Assembly: GCA_009903855.1 (NCBI GenBank)
Contig: WYEK01000059.1
Location: 1 to 11,055, forward strand
From: Thermocrinis sp.
GTDB taxonomy: Bacteria > Aquificota > Aquificia > Aquificales > Aquificaceae
Direction of reading: 5' to 3'
DNA length: 11,055 nt
The notes beneath the pieces are model-generated. The model saw nothing but the letters and a program-made list of their open reading frames with translations. It did not search any database and was not told the DNA's origin. Positions 1 to 7,565 of the stretch are shown one piece after another. The translations under genes were made by a program, and so were the position numbers. Every line of letters begins with the position of its first letter. Position 1 is the stretch's first letter.

Positions 1-2
1 TT

Positions 3-908
3 GATTTGGAAACTTTAAAGACAATCCTCATAGAAAGATGCAGGGTTATTGTGCCAAACGATTTTGAAGTAAAAGACTTGGAAGATTTGAAGAATTTAGA
101 AAACATAGCCATTTCCCTTCTAAAAAGCTATATAGACAGGTTTTACAAGAGGGAGAAGGGTAGGTTTGAAAGGGACATTATAACTTACAAGCCTGCGGGA
201 AAGCAGTTAAGCCTGTTTAGATTGGCTTCCGATAAGGTGGAATACTATACGCTGACAGTGCCTGCGGATAAATCAAAATTGATTGAAAGGTTGAAAAGAC
301 TTGTTGAAGATATGGATGCCCTTTTGGATGAACAGAATGAAAAAGATATATTGCCAAGGATTGTTATAGATAATTCTGTCTTTGTTCCACTACTTTTGGA
401 AAAGGAAGGTATAAGCATTTCTCCACCAGGGTTGAACGAGGGAGAAAAGAGGTTTTTGGAAGGTCTGAGGGATTATTTAGATAAAAACCAAGAAATTTTG
501 AATAAATACCACATAGTTTTACTCAGGAACGAGGCAAGGGAAGGGGTGGGCTTTATGCTTGACTGGGGAGAGTTTTATCCTGACTTTATCCTTTGGCTAA
601 GAGAAAAGAATGGAAACAGAATGGACATAGTTTTCGTGGAGCCAAAGGGACTGAAGATGCTGGGAGATGTGTTTGACAATGAAAAGGTCAGGTTCCTTTC
701 GGAGGGATTGAGGGAAACCCTTAGAAAGGAATACGAAAACTGGCAGGTTGAGGTAAAGGGTTTTATTCTCTCTACCACTCTTTACGAAGAATTGCGGAGA
801 GGTCAAGCAAGCATAAAATCCAAAGAGGAATACGAGGAGAAAAATATACTGTTTTTAGAGGACAAAAACTGGGCTAAAAAGCTTTTTGAAAGGGTTTTGC
901 ATGCATAA
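3..908 (+). CDS. C-terminal part of a type III restriction Res-like helicase/nuclease (5' partial)
   Basis: This is the tail of a larger protein. The frame is still open at the left edge (codon 3-5 is Asp), and the TTG at 6-8 is probably an internal Leu rather than a start. Counting from that TTG there are 300 residues. A PD-(D/E)XK nuclease core is visible: Pro-Asp at residues 192-193 followed by a hydrophobic strand, then Glu-Pro-Lys-Gly at 212-215. In type III restriction Res subunits and related DEAD/DEAH helicases such a nuclease domain lies after the helicase domains. The segment around residues 34-53, ending in a basic stretch with RFYKRE, also resembles the linker before that nuclease. 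No helicase motif lies inside the window, so the family call rests on the C-terminal domain alone. It may be a restriction enzyme or an orphan helicase-nuclease. The partner methylase, if any, would lie upstream. Confidence 0.75.
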   Translation, partial: DLETLKTILIERCRVIVPNDFEVKDLEDLKNLENIAISLLKSYIDRFYKREKGRFERDIITYKPAGKQLSLFRLASDKVEYYTLTVPADKSKLIERLKRLVEDMDALLDEQNEKDILPRIVIDNSVFVPLLLEKEGISISPPGLNEGEKRFLEGLRDYLDKNQEILNKYHIVLLRNEAREGVGFMLDWGEFYPDFILWLREKNGNRMDIVFVEPKGLKMLGDVFDNEKVRFLSEGLRETLRKEYENWQVEVKGFILSTTLYEELRRGQASIKSKEEYEEKNILFLEDKNWAKKLFERVLHA

Positions 909-922
909 CATAAATAGAAAAT

Positions 923-948
923 CCAAGCATCTTGGCTTATTATATTTT
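923..948 (+). terminator. Weak hairpin plus T-rich tract after the Res-like gene
   Basis: CCAAG and CTTGG (923-927 and 931-935) can pair across a 3-nt loop. They are followed by an AT-rich run, TTATTATATTTT (937-948). The stem is only 5 bp, so it is a poor intrinsic terminator and may be chance. The same AT-rich run contains TATATT (941-946), which could be a -10 element for proA. That would put the transcript start close to the proA ATG. No convincing -35 is visible. Confidence 0.3.
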
Positions 949-950
949 CC

Positions 951-2276
951 ATGCAGGAGTTGAGAAGCTACGCAGAGGAGAAGGTAGAAAGGGCAAGGAA
1001 GGTCCTTAGGATTTTGAGTTCCATTCCCACCGAGGTGAAAAACCGCACCCTTTTGAGGGCGGCGGAGCTTTTGGACAAGAAGCGAGAATACATAAAGGAA
1101 GAGAACAAAAAGGATATAGCCTTTGGAGAATCTCAGGGGCTCTCTTCTGCTTTGCTGGACAGACTGCTTTTGAACGACAAGAGGATTGACGGTATGATAA
1201 AGGTTCTTAGGGATGTGGCAAGCCTTCCGGACCCAGTGGGAGAGATCACCCGCATGTGGCAACTTCCCAACGGGCTAAAGGTAGGAAGGATGAGGGTACC
1301 CTTGGGAGTGATCTTCATCGTCTACGAGGCAAGACCAAACGTAACCATAGAGGCGGGTTCTCTGTGCATAAAATCTTCCAATGCGGTAGTCCTAAGGGGT
1401 GGAAAGGAAGCCATAAACTCCAACAGGGCTCTGGTGGAAATCCTCAGAGAAGCATCTGCCATGGAGGGCTTTCCAGAAGAAGCCATCCAGTTTATAGACA
1501 GACCCGAAAGAGAGATCGTCTGGGAAATTTTGCAGATGGAAGGCAAGGTGGATGTTGCCATTCCAAGGGGTGGAGAAAGCTTGATAAGGGCTGTGGCAGA
1601 AAAGGCAAAGGTGCCCGTCATAAAGCATTACAAGGGGGTTTGCAACATATACGTGGATGAGGAAGCAGACTTAGAAAAGGCTTACCACATAGTCTACAAC
1701 GCAAAGGTTCAAAGACCTTCCGTTTGCAACGCAGTGGAAAATCTGATAATACACAAAAATGTCCTAAACACCTTCTTCCCAAAGATGGCATACATCTTAG
1801 GAAAGGCTGGTGTGGAGCTCAGATGCGACGAGGATAGTCTAAAGGTTATAAAGTCTGACCCAAGGCTTTCCTTTGTAAAGGCAGTGCCCGCCACAGAGGA
1901 GGACTACTACGAGGAATTTTTGGACCTAATACTTGCGGTAAAGGTGGTGGATAGCTTGGAGGAAGCCATAGACTTTATAGAAACCTACGGTTCCAAACAC
2001 TCGGATGCCATAATTACCGAAAACTACACCAAGGCGATGAAGTTCCTTACAGAGGTGGATTCTGCGGCGGTTTATGTGAACGCATCCACGAGGTTTACAG
2101 ACGGCAACGAGTTTGGGCTTGGTGCGGAGATGGGCATATCCACCGATAAAATCCACGCAAGGGGTCCTATGGCTCTGGAGGAACTAACCATCCAGAAGTT
2201 TATCATCTTTGGCAACGGACAGGTTAGGGATAACTTTAAAGTCCCAGAGGAACTTCTAAAGGAGTGGAAGGACTGA
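951..2276 (+). CDS. proA: Gamma-glutamyl phosphate reductase (glutamate-5-semialdehyde dehydrogenase)
   Basis: Catalyses the NADPH-dependent reduction of gamma-glutamyl phosphate to glutamate-5-semialdehyde, the second step of proline synthesis from glutamate, in the cytosol. The 441 residues align along their whole length with ProA (E. coli 417), with about 15 extra residues at the C-terminus. Visible motifs are YEARPN (125-130), RGGKE (149-153), PRGG (205-208) and the catalytic cysteine in RPSVCN (Cys259). Near the end comes the family stretch with VYVNASTRFTDG and FGLGAE. The ATG at 951 fits the family N-terminus, but no Shine-Dalgarno sequence precedes it, so the message may be leaderless or nearly so. 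proB, its usual partner, is not in the window. Instead proA is followed after 1 nt by rseP, so the two are probably co-transcribed. Confidence 0.97.
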   Translation: MQELRSYAEEKVERARKVLRILSSIPTEVKNRTLLRAAELLDKKREYIKEENKKDIAFGESQGLSSALLDRLLLNDKRIDGMIKVLRDVASLPDPVGEITRMWQLPNGLKVGRMRVPLGVIFIVYEARPNVTIEAGSLCIKSSNAVVLRGGKEAINSNRALVEILREASAMEGFPEEAIQFIDRPEREIVWEILQMEGKVDVAIPRGGESLIRAVAEKAKVPVIKHYKGVCNIYVDEEADLEKAYHIVYNAKVQRPSVCNAVENLIIHKNVLNTFFPKMAYILGKAGVELRCDEDSLKVIKSDPRLSFVKAVPATEEDYYEEFLDLILAVKVVDSLEEAIDFIETYGSKHSDAIITENYTKAMKFLTEVDSAAVYVNASTRFTDGNEFGLGAEMGISTDKIHARGPMALEELTIQKFIIFGNGQVRDNFKVPEELLKEWKD

Positions 2277-2277
2277 G

Positions 2278-3567
2278 ATGGAAACAGTTTTAGCCTTTTT
2301 GGTTTTGGTAGGCATTCTTATTTGGTTTCATGAGCTGGGGCACTTTTTGTTCGCTAAGCTCTTTGGAGTTAAGGTGGAGGTTTTCTCCGTTGGCTTTGGT
2401 CCTGTTTTGTTTAAAAAACAGTGGGGGGAGACCGAATACAGGCTCTCCGCAATTCCCCTTGGTGGCTTTGTAAAGCTCTACGGAGAGGAGGATGGCATCT
2501 CGGACCCAAGGGCTTTTTCCTCCAAACCAAACTGGCAAAAGATCCTGATAGCCTTTGCAGGATCCTTTTTTAACCTCATCTTGGCGGTTCTTATCTTTTG
2601 GCTAATTGGAATGCTTGGCAGAGAGGTTCCCAAGTATGCCTTAGAAAAGCCAGTGGTGGGCTATGTACAGGAAAACAGCCCAGCCCAGAAGATGGGTCTT
2701 CAAAGGGGCGACCTGATCCTTTCGGTAAACGGCAAAAAGGTGGATAACTGGAAGGATTTAGAGGAGAAGCTACTAAAGGACATCTTTGAGCAGGAACTAA
2801 AGCTGGAAGTTCTGAGGGGTGGTAAGGTTTTAACCCTTGAGGGGAAGATGGACTTAAAGAACCCAAGGGGCTTTGGTGCAGAGCCACTTATTGAGCCCGT
2901 GGTGGGCACTGTTCTGGAAAATAGCCCAGCCAAACAGGTGGGATTGCAGGAGGGAGACAGGATCCTGAGCATAAACGGAGTGGAAATAAAAAGCTGGCAA
3001 GAGGCGGTTAAGCTCATAAGGTCTGCAGAAAAAATAGACCTAAAGATAGAAAGGCAGGGGCAAATAAGAGAGATCACCTTGGTTCCCATGAAAGATCCAC
3101 GGACGGGCATTTCTATGATAGGCATTGCACCCAAGGTGGAAACGATCAAGGTAAAGCAGGGTCCCTTTGAAGCCTTTAAAGGAAGCTTTGAGAGGATCGT
3201 CACCCTTACCGCCCTTACTCTAAAAGCCCTTTGGGGCATGATCACAGGTTCCCTTTCTCCTACAAACTTGGGAGGTCCCATTGCAATAGCCCAGATGGCA
3301 GGACAGTCCGCCCAGCAGGGACTGATTCCCTACCTTGGTCTTATGGCTTTCATATCCGTTCAGTTGGCCATCTTTAACCTACTGCCACTTCCTATGTTAG
3401 ACGGAGGTTTAATACTCCTTTTCCTGATTGAAAGCATCAGAAGGAAACCTCTTCCTTTGAAGTTCAAAGAGGCATGGCAAAAGCTTGGCTTTGCCCTAAT
3501 AGTAGCCCTGTCCCTGTTTGTAATTCTCAACGACCTGCTCAGGCTCATCTCCGGCAAAAAGTTTTGA
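2278..3567 (+). CDS. rseP: Site-2 intramembrane zinc metalloprotease RseP
   Basis: Membrane protease of the S2P (M50) family. In other bacteria it cleaves anti-sigma factors and leftover signal peptides within the inner membrane. The 429 residues have the full layout: an N-terminal membrane segment carrying the zinc motif HELGH (18-22), a second hydrophobic segment (about 88-112), two PDZ domains (roughly 122-190 and 205-275), and C-terminal membrane segments with NLLPLPMLDGG (367-377). Asp375 there is the third zinc ligand. Each PDZ repeat carries the ENSPA...GL..GD.I..(V/I)NG pattern. GGAAGG lies 6 nt before the ATG and supports the start. No sigma-E or anti-sigma gene is in the window, so the substrate cannot be named. 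The last 72 bp overlap the end of miaA on the opposite strand. Confidence 0.96.
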   Translation: METVLAFLVLVGILIWFHELGHFLFAKLFGVKVEVFSVGFGPVLFKKQWGETEYRLSAIPLGGFVKLYGEEDGISDPRAFSSKPNWQKILIAFAGSFFNLILAVLIFWLIGMLGREVPKYALEKPVVGYVQENSPAQKMGLQRGDLILSVNGKKVDNWKDLEEKLLKDIFEQELKLEVLRGGKVLTLEGKMDLKNPRGFGAEPLIEPVVGTVLENSPAKQVGLQEGDRILSINGVEIKSWQEAVKLIRSAEKIDLKIERQGQIREITLVPMKDPRTGISMIGIAPKVETIKVKQGPFEAFKGSFERIVTLTALTLKALWGMITGSLSPTNLGGPIAIAQMAGQSAQQGLIPYLGLMAFISVQLAIFNLLPLPMLDGGLILLFLIESIRRKPLPLKFKEAWQKLGFALIVALSLFVILNDLLRLISGKKF

Positions 3568-4455
3568 AAGGATCAGCTCCACCGCAGACTCAAGGCTAAG
3601 ACGGTCTAAATCTATCTCCACCCAACCTTGCCTTCTGAACCACCTTATCTGCCTTTTGGCATACTCCTTGGTGTTTTTTATGATCTGAGCCTTTGCCTCC
3701 TCTAAGCTTACCTCCCCCTTAAGGTATGGCACAAGCTCCTTGTATCCTATAGCTTGGGCGGAGGTTAAAAATCTTTCAAAGCCCATGTTCATCAGCTTTT
3801 CCACTTCTTGCACAAGTCCCTCTTGGAACATTTTTTCTACCCTCTCCTCTATCCTTTTGGAGAGACTCTCCCAAGGGCGTGTAATGTAAAAGCCAAGAAA
3901 TTTATACCTTGCGTCCTGCCACTTATGAAAGAAAGAAAAGGGTTTGCCCGTTTGCAAAAAAACCTCCAAAGCCCTCACAATCCTTCTTGCATCCTTTGGA
4001 TGCACTTTCTGGGCATAGAGGGGGTCTATGGCTCTGAGCTTTCTGTGTAAAAACTCACTACCCTTTTTCCTTACTACATCGTAAAGCCTTTCTCTCAGAG
4101 ACCAGTCTGGTTCGGGAGTTGGTGCAAGTCCGTAGAGCAGAACTTGAAAGTAGAGGTAAGTGCCACCGCAGAGGATGGGTAGCTTTCCCTTAGACTTTAT
4201 TTCCTGTATTGCCTTCTGGGCTAACTCCTCAAAGAGTTTGGCATCAAAGTAATCACCCGGCTCAACCACATCCACAAGGTGATGCTTTATTGGGCAGTCT
4301 TTGGGCTTGGCGGTCCCAATGTCCATATGCCTGTAGACCGCCATAGAATCCACACTGATGATCTCCCCACCTATCCTCTCTGCCAAGAGGCAGGCGAGCT
4401 GAGATTTTCCGCTGGCGGTGGGACCGCCGAGGGCTAAAAGCTCATAGGGTCTCAA
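3496..4455 (-). CDS. miaA: tRNA dimethylallyltransferase (isopentenyltransferase)
   Basis: Transfers a dimethylallyl group to N6 of A37 in tRNAs that read codons starting with U, which steadies codon-anticodon pairing. The 319 residues match the family size. The P-loop GPTASGKS is at residues 11-18 and DSMAVYR (36-42) contains the conserved catalytic Asp. GTAKP is at 47-51, GGTYLY at 97-102, and the C-terminal family signature with RQIRWFR is present. The start is a TTG at 4455 that overlaps the last 14 nt of rpoD. AAAGGA lies just upstream, slightly too close for an ideal ribosome site. An ATG at 4445-4443 is out of frame. Translation is probably coupled to rpoD. The 3' end runs 72 bp into the antisense of rseP. 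Confidence 0.96.
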   Translation of the reverse strand: MRPYELLALGGPTASGKSQLACLLAERIGGEIISVDSMAVYRHMDIGTAKPKDCPIKHHLVDVVEPGDYFDAKLFEELAQKAIQEIKSKGKLPILCGGTYLYFQVLLYGLAPTPEPDWSLRERLYDVVRKKGSEFLHRKLRAIDPLYAQKVHPKDARRIVRALEVFLQTGKPFSFFHKWQDARYKFLGFYITRPWESLSKRIEERVEKMFQEGLVQEVEKLMNMGFERFLTSAQAIGYKELVPYLKGEVSLEEAKAQIIKNTKEYAKRQIRWFRRQGWVEIDLDRLSLESAVELILSKLFAGDEPEQVVENYKQGQGYY

Positions 4456-6163
4456 AGTCCTTTAGATGCTTAGCCCGGGCAGGATGCCTTAGCTTTCTTA
4501 TGGCTTTTGTCTCTATCTGTCTTATCCTCTCCCGCGTTACGTTGAACATCTTGCCAATTTGCTCCAAAGTATATTCGGTGCCATCCACCAGTCCGTATCT
4601 GTACATGAGTATTTCCCTTTCCTTCTCGCCAAGGGTTTGGAGGACCTTTATCAGCTTTTCCCTGAGGATCTTCCTTGTAGCCTCCTCCTCAGGAGATGGA
4701 ACGCTCTTATCCTCTATAAAGTCCTTTAGGTGTGCATCCTCATCGTCCCCTATGGGTGTTTCCAAGGAGATAGGCTCCTGAGATATCCTTAACACCTTTC
4801 TTGCCTTCTCTACGGGAATGCCCAAATACTTTGCCACCTCCTCCGCCAAGGGTTCTCTGCCAAGCTCCTGAAAGAGCTTTTTGTGTGCCTTGGTAATATC
4901 GTTTATGGTCTCTATCATATGGACGGGTATTCTTATGGTTCTTGCCTGGTCCGCTATTGCCCTGGTTATCGCCTGCCTGATCCACCAGGTAGCATATGTG
5001 GAAAACTTGTAGCCCTTTCTATAGTCGTATTTATCCACCGCCTTCATAAGGCCAATGTTGCCCTCTTGGATTAGGTCCAGGAAGGGTAGCCCCCTATTCA
5101 CATACTTTTTGGCTATAGAAACCACAAGCCTTAGGTTGCACTTTACCATTACCTGCTTTGCCTGAATTACCTTCGTTCTTCCTTCTCTTATGATGTTCAT
5201 TACCCTTTTGATCTCCTCTGGGAGTATGCCAAGCTCCCTTTCAAGCTCCTTTAGCTCCTTTTGAATTGCCAAAAACTCGCTCTTTAGGACTTGCAACTTG
5301 GCAAAGTTATATCCCGCCCTTTCTGCCTTTGCCTGAAGCTCCGTGTTGTAGTCGCATTCCCTTATAAGCTCCTCCACATCAGGATGTATCTGTTCAAGCT
5401 TTAACTTTCTTTGTTCATATTCCTTGAGTTTCTTTGTATACTTTTGGTAGAGGTTCAAGAGCTCGTCCGCTATTCTTTCAAACTTGGAGTGTTTTAATCT
5501 TAGCCCTTTGAGTATCCGGTTCATCTTAGCATGCCTTTTGAGATACTCCTTTTTATACTCGGGCAGTTTGTAGGAAAGGTAAAGGTCACGCCAATAAATG
5601 GCATCTTTGTATGCCTTAGCAAGCTCTAAACCCTTTTCTATAAACTGCCTTTCCAACTGCTCATGGGATTCCTCATACTCCTCCACTGTTTTGCTATCAT
5701 CAAAGGTATCCACAATATCCTGGACCCTTATCTTTCCGTTGCATACATTCCCCCATTCCCTCAGCACCCTTTCCACCAAGAAGGAGGTTCTCAATAGCCC
5801 CCTTCTCATGATCTTTCTGCCCATCTCTATCTGCTTGGCGTACTTTATCTCCTCTTCCCTAGTTAAAAGAGGAATCTTGCCCATCTCCCTAAGATAGAGC
5901 CTTACCGGGTCTCCATCCTTTGTGCTCTGCAGAAGGTGGTCGGTGGATACCAAAAATTCCTCCTCTCTTTCTTCTCTATCCTCTTCTTGGATTTCCTCCG
6001 TATCCACCAGCTTTATCCCCCTCTCTTGGAGGAAGTCTATAATTTCCTCATAAAGTTCGGTGTCTATAATGCTGTCTCCCAAGGCCTCGTTTAGCTCGTC
6101 GTAGGTTATGTACCCCTTTTCTCCTAAGCTTAGGAGCCTCTTAACAAGCCTTCTGTCAATCAT
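4442..6163 (-). CDS. rpoD: Primary RNA polymerase sigma factor (sigma-70/RpoD)
   Basis: Directs RNA polymerase to housekeeping promoters. All regions of a group 1 sigma are visible in 573 residues: region 1.1 (about 1-55), an acidic linker rich in Glu (56-69), region 1.2 from DPVRLYLREMG (85-95), and a long charged non-conserved region (about 130-310). Region 2 (about 325-420) contains NLRLVVSIAKKYVNRGL and the melting/-10 recognition segment with YATWWIRQAI. Region 3 follows (about 421-490), then region 4 with the -35 helix-turn-helix at 532-559. The presence of region 1.1 and the non-conserved insert separates it from alternative sigmas and from the shorter Bacillus type. A strong AGGAGGT ribosome site (6169-6175) sits 5 nt before the ATG. 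The 3' end overlaps miaA by 14 nt, so both belong to one transcript. Confidence 0.98.
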   Translation of the reverse strand: MIDRRLVKRLLSLGEKGYITYDELNEALGDSIIDTELYEEIIDFLQERGIKLVDTEEIQEEDREEREEEFLVSTDHLLQSTKDGDPVRLYLREMGKIPLLTREEEIKYAKQIEMGRKIMRRGLLRTSFLVERVLREWGNVCNGKIRVQDIVDTFDDSKTVEEYEESHEQLERQFIEKGLELAKAYKDAIYWRDLYLSYKLPEYKKEYLKRHAKMNRILKGLRLKHSKFERIADELLNLYQKYTKKLKEYEQRKLKLEQIHPDVEELIRECDYNTELQAKAERAGYNFAKLQVLKSEFLAIQKELKELERELGILPEEIKRVMNIIREGRTKVIQAKQVMVKCNLRLVVSIAKKYVNRGLPFLDLIQEGNIGLMKAVDKYDYRKGYKFSTYATWWIRQAITRAIADQARTIRIPVHMIETINDITKAHKKLFQELGREPLAEEVAKYLGIPVEKARKVLRISQEPISLETPIGDDEDAHLKDFIEDKSVPSPEEEATRKILREKLIKVLQTLGEKEREILMYRYGLVDGTEYTLEQIGKMFNVTRERIRQIETKAIRKLRHPARAKHLKDFETL

Positions 6164-6168
6164 ACTCT

Positions 6169-6218
6169 ACCTCCTATTCAAAGTTTTATAATATAGGTTC
6201 TGCATGGATTTATTGCAA
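6169..6218 (-). promoter_or_regulatory. Likely sigma-70 promoter and ribosome site of rpoD-miaA
   Basis: On the minus strand TTGCAA (6213-6218, 4 of 6 matches to the -35 consensus) is followed after exactly 17 nt by TATATT (6190-6195, 5 of 6 matches to the -10). A strong AGGAGGT (6169-6175) follows. The -35 overlaps the last codons and stop of the upstream phosphoribosyltransferase gene. rpoD and miaA can therefore be transcribed independently of it. Called by eye against the sigma-70 consensus. Confidence 0.55.
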
Positions 6219-6887
6219 AAGATTTTGGACCTCTTCATCCTCTACCTGTCTAAAGTCCCTGTAAAACATACCCACCGCAAAGGGAAAGGTGGTAGTAGAG
6301 TAATAGCAATAGACCTCGTTTGCGTATCTTTTTAACTTCTCTTCCGTCTCTTTGGGGCATACGGGCACTGCCACTATTACCCTTTTTGCCCCTTTTCTTT
6401 TTAGATACTCTACGCCCGCCTCTACGGTTATGCCAGTGGCCACCCCATCATCAACCACTATAACGTCTTTATCTTTAAAATCTTTTATAAGCCCCCTTTC
6501 AAACTTCTTCTCCCTTTCCCTTATCTTTTTGAGCTCCTCCTGGGCTACTTTCTGAATGATTTGTGGAGTTAGCCCAAAGTACTCAACGGTGCTTTTATCC
6601 AAATATATATTGCCATCTGGGTCTATGGCACCAAAGGCAAGCTCTGGATTTTCTGGAACGCCCAGCTTTCTCACGATCAACACTCCCAAAGGTACCCCAA
6701 GAACTTCTGCGGTTTTCTTTGCTACCACAACTCCTCCCCTTGGAATACCCAGAACTATGTAATTCCCTTCCTTTCCGAGCTTTTCCTTCAACCATTCACC
6801 CAGCAAACGCCCGGCGGTCTCCCTGTTATCAAAAATCATATTATTCTCAAAATTTATTCCCTTGAAAAGGATTGTCCAATAAGCCAC
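6210..6887 (-). CDS. Phosphoribosyltransferase-fold protein (type I PRTase)
   Basis: Probably a cytosolic enzyme of the type I phosphoribosyltransferase fold. The PRPP-binding signature VIVVDDGVATG is clear at residues 142-152, and an early IPRGG loop is at 48-52. The middle (LAFGAIDPDG, 83-92) and length match the stand-alone PRTase-domain proteins found beside stress or dienelactone-hydrolase-like genes in many bacteria. Their substrate is not established. The open frame starts at a GTG (6887) with no ribosome site. Homologues usually begin near MIFDNRETAGR, so the ATG at 6839 (residue 17, giving 209 residues) is the more likely start. A weak TTGGAC/TAAATT pair 17 nt apart lies just upstream of that ATG. 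It follows the DUF29 gene on the same strand and may be co-transcribed with it. Confidence 0.88.
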   Translation of the reverse strand: MAYWTILFKGINFENNMIFDNRETAGRLLGEWLKEKLGKEGNYIVLGIPRGGVVVAKKTAEVLGVPLGVLIVRKLGVPENPELAFGAIDPDGNIYLDKSTVEYFGLTPQIIQKVAQEELKKIREREKKFERGLIKDFKDKDVIVVDDGVATGITVEAGVEYLKRKGAKRVIVAVPVCPKETEEKLKRYANEVYCYYSTTTFPFAVGMFYRDFRQVEDEEVQNLLQ

Positions 6888-6905
6888 AAAATTTTTAGAA
6901 CTGCC

Positions 6906-7436
6906 TCACCCTACAAGCCATGGTTCGTACTCCATAATTTGTTCAAAGCTATAGGGACATTCTTTTGGAAAGTCTTCTTTTGTGGGAAACGCGCCAAAGT
7001 ACCTAAGGGCTAACTTCTCATTCCATTTGAACCATGCTATTAGGTTTAACACCGCATCTTCCCATGCCCGTTGCAAGATTTCTTTTTCCTGAACCTTAGC
7101 CTTAAGGGAAGGTGCGTCCTTGAAGAGCTTTACTACGTCCGTTCTTGCGTTAATAATGCTTTTCTTCCATTTATTTCCCATATGTTTGGTTTCTCTGAAA
7201 TGTTCCCATTTATAGAGATGCTCCATAATGACTGCCATAAGGTTTATTAGACTTCTCAGTTCCCTCCTTGCCATATCTTCTATCTCCTCCAACAGGTTCT
7301 CCCAATCCACAAGGTCATACTCTCTGTTTTTGAGAAGCCTTAGGTTCTCCATTACCCACAGGTAGAAGTCCTGTTCATAAATTTCCTTTAGGTTTTGGAC
7401 CTTTGTCTCCATAGCTTTAAATATAATCTTCAACAT
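6906..7436 (-). CDS. DUF29 family protein of unknown function
   Basis: Small, probably all-helical soluble protein of the DUF29 family; no biochemical role is established. Family hallmarks are visible. A start like YEQDFYLWVMENLRLL lies at residues 20-35, followed by DLVDWENLLEEIEDMARREL (41-60), a histidine/aromatic helix with MEHLYKWEH (71-79), and the closing FPKECPYSFEQIM (156-168). The open frame gives 176 residues from the ATG at 7436. A second ATG at 7412 (residue 9) fits the usual family start better, giving 168 residues. Neither has a good Shine-Dalgarno sequence. Scattered DUF29 copies are common in cyanobacteria and thermophiles and are often found near mobile DNA. Here it lies between acs and the phosphoribosyltransferase gene, 18 bp from that gene's open frame, so co-transcription is possible. 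Confidence 0.85.
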   Translation of the reverse strand: MLKIIFKAMETKVQNLKEIYEQDFYLWVMENLRLLKNREYDLVDWENLLEEIEDMARRELRSLINLMAVIMEHLYKWEHFRETKHMGNKWKKSIINARTDVVKLFKDAPSLKAKVQEKEILQRAWEDAVLNLIAWFKWNEKLALRYFGAFPTKEDFPKECPYSFEQIMEYEPWLVG

Positions 7437-7540
7437 TCTTTTATCTTGCTCGCCCTTTCAAGAGCATTAAACCTCAGTAAAAGCTTAATTAACTGCAGAT
7501 AGTGTCAGCGAGTGTGGATTTTTAAAGGAGAATAGAAAGC

Positions 7541-7560
7541 CTCAGGGGGCAAAGCCCCCG
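7541..7560 (-). terminator. GC-rich hairpin just after acs
   Basis: GGGGGC (7545-7550) and GCCCCC (7554-7559) form a perfect 6-bp GC stem with a 3-nt loop. It starts only a few bases past the acs stop codon on the minus strand. The bases after it on that strand are TGAGGCTTTCTATTCT, U-containing but not a clean U-tract. It is best read as an imperfect intrinsic terminator or 3'-end stabiliser for acs, separating it from the DUF29 gene. Confidence 0.6.
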
Positions 7561-7565
7561 GAATT

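Noticed and set aside
1256..1660. Plus-strand 134-codon open frame inside proA
   Set aside because: It is out of frame with a strongly conserved ProA region and has no independent support.
2700..3281. Minus-strand open frame of 193 codons inside rseP
   Set aside because: It lies wholly antisense to a well-conserved protease gene, its translation is low in complexity with no family pattern, and it has no ribosome site. It is a shadow of codon use.
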